The position numbers and the translations under genes were made by a program. From positions 1-17,306 of the forward strand of contig CAYUKK010000019.1 in assembly GCA_964445305.1 (NCBI GenBank): a stretch of 17,306 bases of DNA, in the 5' to 3' direction. The notes below the pieces were generated by a model. That model did no database searches and was not told the DNA's origin. It was given only the letters and a program-made list of their open reading frames with translations. The number at the start of each line of letters is the position of its first letter. Positions within the stretch are counted from its first letter, which is position 1. This DNA is from CAYUKK01 sp964445305. GTDB lineage: Bacteria; Acidobacteriota; Aminicenantia; Aminicenantales; UBA8522. This document shows, one piece after another, positions 13,516-17,306 of this stretch.

Positions 13516-14037
13516 TCAGTACTTGCCATCCATCTGGAACTCAGCACTGTCGAGCCAGAAACCGGTTCCTGTCACCGAATCGTACTGAGCCTGGAGAAGG
13601 TCGTAGTGGAATCTTTCCTCGTCGGCGATTTTCTCGAAAATTTCTCTGGCCGCCGGGTCGGCCATCGAGGTGGCCGAACGCCTGAAAAAATCGATGGCCT
13701 TCTGTTCAAGCTCCATGCCGATGCGGAGCGCTTCAACTTCGCTCTGCCCCTCCGCTCTCTTCATCCTCTGCTCGAGCTCTTCGATCACAGAAGAAGGCCC
13801 CTTCAACTCCTCCCTTTTGACTTGCTTTTTCCAGTCGTCCGATTTGATGACCGAGCTGAACAGCCGACTGAAAGCGTCCAGGTGCTTGACTTCCTCCTCG
13901 GCCAGCCGATGGAACATTTTTTTGCCGAGCTCATGGCGAGTCATGTCGGCCGCCTTTTTGAAGAAGGCCTGGCCGTTTATTTCCAGCTTGATGGCCTCCT
14001 CGATCAGTGTTTTGACTTCCTGGCTGATTTTTTTCAT
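13516..14037 (-). CDS. Ferritin-like diiron protein (rubrerythrin-type, COG1633-like)
   Basis: The 173-residue protein starts at ATG 14037, 6 bases after GGAG. It is a four-helix bundle with two repeats of the diiron pattern: E19 (AIKLEINGQAFF) with E49-x-x-H52 (EEEVKHLDAF), and E109 (GMELEQKAIDFF) with E141-x-x-H144 (ADEERFHYDLL). These are the six usual iron ligands of rubrerythrin and ferritin-like proteins. No C-terminal rubredoxin domain (CxxC) is present, so it lacks the usual built-in electron carrier. Members of this group store iron or reduce peroxide; the exact role is not known here. It is cytoplasmic. It has its own promoter, although the amidohydrolase gene lies upstream on the same strand, and together with the nearby perR-katG operon it suggests defence against peroxide and free iron. 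Confidence 0.88.
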   Translation of the reverse strand: MKKISQEVKTLIEEAIKLEINGQAFFKKAADMTRHELGKKMFHRLAEEEVKHLDAFSRLFSSVIKSDDWKKQVKREELKGPSSVIEELEQRMKRAEGQSEVEALRIGMELEQKAIDFFRRSATSMADPAAREIFEKIADEERFHYDLLQAQYDSVTGTGFWLDSAEFQMDGKY

Positions 14038-14110
14038 TTTTTTCTCCTTTTTCTCATTAGCTAATCGGCGCCTCCTCCTTCTCCTTCTTGCCCATCTCCC
14101 GAAGGCACCG

Positions 14111-14140
14111 ATAATAAAGTCTGAAGTGACCAGATGTCAA
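14111..14140 (-). promoter_or_regulatory. Strong sigma-70-like promoter of the ferritin-like gene
   Basis: On the minus strand a perfect TTGACA (14135-14140) is followed after 18 bases by TATTAT (14111-14116). It fits exactly between the amidohydrolase stop and the ferritin-like start and would give a leader of about 67 bases that is rich in GGAG repeats. Confidence 0.65.
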
Positions 14141-14144
14141 GGAC

Positions 14145-15869
14145 TCAATCGCCCGCGAAGACGATTCGGCCGCCGACCATCGTCAGGACAACTCGAGTCT
14201 TTGAAATTTCACGCGGGTCGACCTCGAAAATATTCGGCCAGACAAGGACGAGGTCGGCCAGTTTACCGGCCTCGATGGAGCCCTCCTCCTCTTCGCGGTG
14301 CATGGCGTAAGCCCCACCCAGGGTGTAAGCACGGATGGCATCTTCAAGCTTCACCCTTTGCTCCGGAACCCAGCCGCCAGGCGGCTGGCCCTCGAAGTCC
14401 TGGCGCGTCACAGCCATCTGAATCCCCGGCCAGGGGTTGAGCGTGACGACGGGCCAATCGCTCCCAAAGGCAACACACCCTCCCCTATCGAGGACAGCCT
14501 TCCAGGGGAAAGCTCTTCGCTCCCGCTCTGGACCGACGTACTCAATCCAGGTGCTCATCCACGTCGGGTCGGGGTTGGCATGGAGCGGCTGGAAGCTGGC
14601 GATGACACCAAGCTTGCCGAAACGGGGGATATCCGAAGCGGCGATGTTTTCGGCATGCTCGATTTTGTTGCGGAGGTCGAGGCGACCCGTCCTCCTCGCC
14701 GCCTCCTCATAGGCATCGAGGGCGAGACGAATGGCAGCGTCGCCGATGGCGTGGGTCGAAACCTGGACGCCGCGGGCGTTACATTCGATAACCGTCCTCT
14801 TGAAGGCCTCCGCATCCCAGAAGAGCTTACCCCGGTATTCGGCCTGTCCTGCGTAAGGCTCGAGCATGGCTGCGGTCATGGAGTCGATAACCCCGTCGAG
14901 CATGAGCTTCACTCCGCCGACCGAAAGCCATTCATCGTTGTATCGAGCGCGCGCCTCCTCATAGGCCTTCCAGTCTTCCGCCTTTGGTCCGGGCGGCTCA
15001 ATCCACATGGTGATAAGGAACCGAACCGTGAGACTCCCGTCGCGGCGCAATCGGTCCAGAAGTTCGAGCGCTCCAAATTCACCCCCCATGCCGTGGACCC
15101 GGACAACGCCAACTCGCGCTGCCTCGCCGAGGCCTTCCCGAAGCGAAGCCAGCCTCTCCTCAGCCGTTGGGCGGGGGATAAGGCGGGAGACAAGCGACCC
15201 CGCCTCTTCAAGCAGGGCGCCCGTGGGCTCGCCTGTCTCGTCGCGAACGATTTTGCCGTTTTCGGGGTCTGGCGTATGGCGGTCGATTCCAGCCAGAGTG
15301 AGAGCTCGGCTGTTAGCCCAGGTCGTATGTCCATCGGCGCAGCTCATCATGGCTGGCCGGTCGGGCACGACCTCGTCAAGATATTTCTTGTGGGGCATGT
15401 TTCCGGGAAAGGCAGCGTACATCCAGCCGCATCCCTGAATCCACTCCGCTTGCGGGTGGTCCCGGACGAACTGCCGGATTCTCGCCTGCATTTCCTCAAC
15501 CGTCCGCGTCCCGGATAGGTCGACCTTGCCCAGGCTCTCAGAGCCGCTCACAAAATGGACATGGCTGTCCATCAACCCGGGAAGGAGAAGCTTACCGCCG
15601 GCGTCGATAATTCTGGTGGCGGGGCGCTGATACCGGAGAGCCTTCTCCGTTGGCCCCACAAAGAGGATGCGCCCACCCCGAACGGCCACGGCCTCCGCCC
15701 ACGGCTTTTGTCCATCCCCCGTGTAAGCCCGAGCGTTGGTGATGATGATATCGGCTGGCGTCTTCGCCTTTCTGCATCCTCCAAGGAGAATGAGGAGAAA
15801 AGAAAAAAAGAAAAGAAGAGCGCAGCTACTCGGCCGAGACTTCATCGACCGTCGGCCTGAATAAATCAT
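14145..15869 (-). CDS. Lipoprotein amidohydrolase of the YtcJ/COG1574 (Amidohydro_3) type
   Basis: The 574-residue protein starts at ATG 15869, overlapping the upstream stop as ATGA, with AAGGGG upstream. A hydrophobic signal ends in LLILLGGC, a lipobox with Cys at residue 32, so the enzyme should be a membrane-anchored lipoprotein outside the cytoplasm. The metal-dependent hydrolase domain shows H103 and H105 (LMDSHVHF), K321 and D325 (GGVKLMLDGVID), H373 (STHAIGDAA), H405 (IEHAENI) and D471 (FGSDWPV). It ends with the usual beta-sandwich strands (GSIEAGKLADLVLVWPN). Relatives hydrolyse N-substituted amides or exoenzyme-type substrates; the actual substrate is unknown. All metal-binding positions are intact. 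An alternative start at Met9 lacks a ribosome site. Coupling to the GNAT gene implies a shared pathway. Confidence 0.92.
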   Translation of the reverse strand: MIYSGRRSMKSRPSSCALLFFFSFLLILLGGCRKAKTPADIIITNARAYTGDGQKPWAEAVAVRGGRILFVGPTEKALRYQRPATRIIDAGGKLLLPGLMDSHVHFVSGSESLGKVDLSGTRTVEEMQARIRQFVRDHPQAEWIQGCGWMYAAFPGNMPHKKYLDEVVPDRPAMMSCADGHTTWANSRALTLAGIDRHTPDPENGKIVRDETGEPTGALLEEAGSLVSRLIPRPTAEERLASLREGLGEAARVGVVRVHGMGGEFGALELLDRLRRDGSLTVRFLITMWIEPPGPKAEDWKAYEEARARYNDEWLSVGGVKLMLDGVIDSMTAAMLEPYAGQAEYRGKLFWDAEAFKRTVIECNARGVQVSTHAIGDAAIRLALDAYEEAARRTGRLDLRNKIEHAENIAASDIPRFGKLGVIASFQPLHANPDPTWMSTWIEYVGPERERRAFPWKAVLDRGGCVAFGSDWPVVTLNPWPGIQMAVTRQDFEGQPPGGWVPEQRVKLEDAIRAYTLGGAYAMHREEEEGSIEAGKLADLVLVWPNIFEVDPREISKTRVVLTMVGGRIVFAGD

Positions 15870-16846
15870 TCTTGAGTCCCCTTCCGAAGGAAATAGTAAT
15901 TTTTGGGGGGCATATCGGTTGTCCTCGAGAAATCGACGACCCTGTATCCCCGCTCAAACAACGCCTGGAAGGCCTCCCTTGTCCGAAGCCGCCAGTCCAG
16001 GGGAATGCGTCGGACAGGCTCGGCCTCGACATCCGTCTCCTGAAGCATGGCATAAAAATCCCGCGGAATCCGGACAAAAAGACACTCGGGAGCTTCCTTG
16101 AGAGGAGTTAAATCAAGGCTTGAGGCAAGCTCCAATCGAATCGGACCGGTCCGGCCTTCAACCGTTTTCTCCTCAACTCGAACGAGGGAGGCTGCCTCAT
16201 CGGGTGAGCTCTTCATCGCGCCTTCTCTCGGCCCGGTTTTCTTGGTCAAATCCCAGCTCATATAAAACCTGTCGCTCGGCACGTCGAGACGGTTGAGCAG
16301 CCCCCCGTACTCGCCGTAGGTTGAGACCCGATACTCGACAACTTCCATCTGGAAATAGTGGACATTCCGCCAGGCGTTGACGCCGGTCAGCGGGTCATAG
16401 GTGCAGGTGATGGTCGTGATGCCGAAGATGTCGAGCACTTTTTCTCTCTGGAATTCCTTGATGAGGACACCGAGGCCATAGCGGCGGTATGTCTCCTTGA
16501 CTCCTGTGTACTGGGAATAAAACAGGAGGTTATCGGGCCGCCGGAAGCCGATGGTCTTGTCCTTGAGGCCAACAAAACCGTAAGAAAAGGCGACAAAGGA
16601 CTCTGGGTCAGCGCTTAATCGGCCATCCGGCTGTTCGCTGTAAACACCGATGAAGAGGGCGCTTCCATCGTGGAGGAAATTCTCGCACATCAGGTTGCGC
16701 GTGCCCGGAAGGTGGTCTTCTGGAAAAGCCCAGATTTCCTCGCGCAGGGCTTCGTATTTGGCGTAATCGCGAGCGTCTTCGGACGTCTCCACCTTGAGGA
16801 GAAATCTCCGTCCCTTGGCGGTGACAACTTTCTCCAATCCTTTCAT
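15866..16846 (-). CDS. GNAT superfamily acetyltransferase-like protein (COG3375-like)
   Basis: A 326-residue reading from ATG 16846 begins just before the GNAT fold; a longer in-frame start (GTG 17014, adding 56 residues of non-conserved sequence) cannot be excluded, and neither has a strong Shine-Dalgarno. The N-terminal part carries YEALREEIWAFPEDHLPGTR, a typical first helix and strand. The acetyl-CoA pyrophosphate loop is RRYGLG (121-126). It is followed by TCTYDPLTGVNAWRNVHYFQ and EVVEYRVSTYGEYGGLLNRL, then VPSDRFYMSWDL, the block that marks the COG3375 group. The remaining 120 residues are variable. COG3375 proteins have no established substrate, and an acyl donor role is inferred only from the fold. 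It is cytoplasmic, with its stop overlapping the start of the exported amidohydrolase. Confidence 0.82.
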   Translation of the reverse strand: MKGLEKVVTAKGRRFLLKVETSEDARDYAKYEALREEIWAFPEDHLPGTRNLMCENFLHDGSALFIGVYSEQPDGRLSADPESFVAFSYGFVGLKDKTIGFRRPDNLLFYSQYTGVKETYRRYGLGVLIKEFQREKVLDIFGITTITCTYDPLTGVNAWRNVHYFQMEVVEYRVSTYGEYGGLLNRLDVPSDRFYMSWDLTKKTGPREGAMKSSPDEAASLVRVEEKTVEGRTGPIRLELASSLDLTPLKEAPECLFVRIPRDFYAMLQETDVEAEPVRRIPLDWRLRTREAFQALFERGYRVVDFSRTTDMPPKNYYFLRKGTQE

Positions 16847-17306
16847 GGAAATGCTTTCCCAAGCAGGAGCTATCTGGGTGATGGCCTCTCCATCATTATT
16901 TTCCGGCCTTGCATCCGTGGCGCCGGAGGAAAACAAGGGCTCTTTCCTCGAGCGAATCGATTGTAATGGAACTTCCTGCTTGACGCAACAGCCGCCGAAC
17001 CAAAAATTGGCCACTGAGCCTTTGATGCACTCAATCTAATGAATAAATCATAAGCAAAGGTGTCGGCAAAGGGCCCCAGAACCACGCCACCCCTCGGGTG
17101 CATTCGCTATGGTGATGATTTGTTACAAGATGAAGCACTTTCGCTTGATGATAATTCTCTATCGGCAATTTCGGGGAAAACAAGGGCGGTTGAATTTCCA
17201 CCCTCATTTATTATATCGTTATCCCTTTCTCAGAAGCGGTTGAAAGAAGGTGCGCGAGCGGGCTTTCTCGTGGTTCGTTGGCGTCGGCGAATTGTCATGG
17301 GCAGAA
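16847..17306. other. Right-hand spacer; possible N-terminal extension of the GNAT gene, no other gene seen
   Basis: Bases 16847-17014 are open in frame with the GNAT gene and may encode an N-terminal extension. Beyond that, the region is AT-rich (17030-17250) with no frame that resembles a protein family on either strand, no tRNA shape and no clear promoter pair. A plus-strand frame near 17148-17240 is short and unconvincing. Confidence 0.4.

Noticed and set aside
17148..17243. NFHPHL in a short plus-strand frame, recalling the IS91 motif
   Set aside because: Only six residues match and the preceding residues do not align with IS91 transposases (no IQTFG); most likely chance.
1..17306. CRISPR array, tRNA, rRNA or attachment site
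   Set aside because: No regularly spaced direct repeats, tRNA-like folds, rRNA segments or tRNA-adjacent direct repeats were found on reading both strands.

Overview
The window (17,306 bases) looks like chromosome from a Gram-negative-type (diderm) bacterium. Evidence is an outer-membrane beta-barrel C-terminus, a lipoprotein signal ending in Cys, several signal peptides, Shine-Dalgarno sites and sigma-70-like promoters. The mixture of exported peptidase and amidohydrolase enzymes, AIR-synthase-like proteins, a ferritin-like protein and PerR/KatG would suit an anaerobic or microaerophilic heterotroph such as an Aminicenantes or Acidobacteria relative. That placement is a guess from gene content; no rRNA or other phylogenetic marker is present.

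Layout. (1) 1-1481, plus strand: the C-terminus of a nitroreductase, then a membrane metallophosphoesterase cut off just after its first Gly-Asp motif and joined in frame to the back part of an outer-membrane beta-barrel gene that itself has a frame break. (2) 1490-2840, minus: two exported proteins with GerW/YtfJ-like domains, the second with TPR repeats. (3) 3190-4575, minus: an exported M24 aminopeptidase P-like enzyme with promoter, followed by a GC-rich, hairpin-rich spacer. (4) 5027-5569, plus: a glycine-pentad repeat protein with a strong promoter, then a remnant of an IS91-type transposase. (5) 5888-8065, minus: a DUF255 thioredoxin/six-hairpin protein of visibly higher GC. (6) 8343-10974, plus: a perR-katG operon of visibly lower GC behind an AT-rich promoter. 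(7) 11231-13466, plus: two coupled AIR-synthase-superfamily proteins, one like half of PurL with a four-Cys cluster and one PurM-like, behind an inverted-repeat-rich leader. (8) 13516-16846, minus: a GNAT protein (COG3375-like), translationally coupled to a lipoprotein amidohydrolase, then a ferritin-like protein with its own promoter. The final 460 bases hold no gene I can support.

How the genes work together. PerR, KatG and the ferritin-like diiron protein are a plausible peroxide-defence set; the DUF255 protein, with its CxxC thioredoxin motif, may be related, but its promoter faces away. The two AIR-synthase-like genes clearly form one unit; whether they serve purine synthesis or something else cannot be settled here, because no other purine gene is nearby. 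The most promising leads for unknown biology are the half-PurL/PurM-like pair with its Cys cluster and operator-like promoter, the paired exported GerW proteins, and the glycine-pentad protein.
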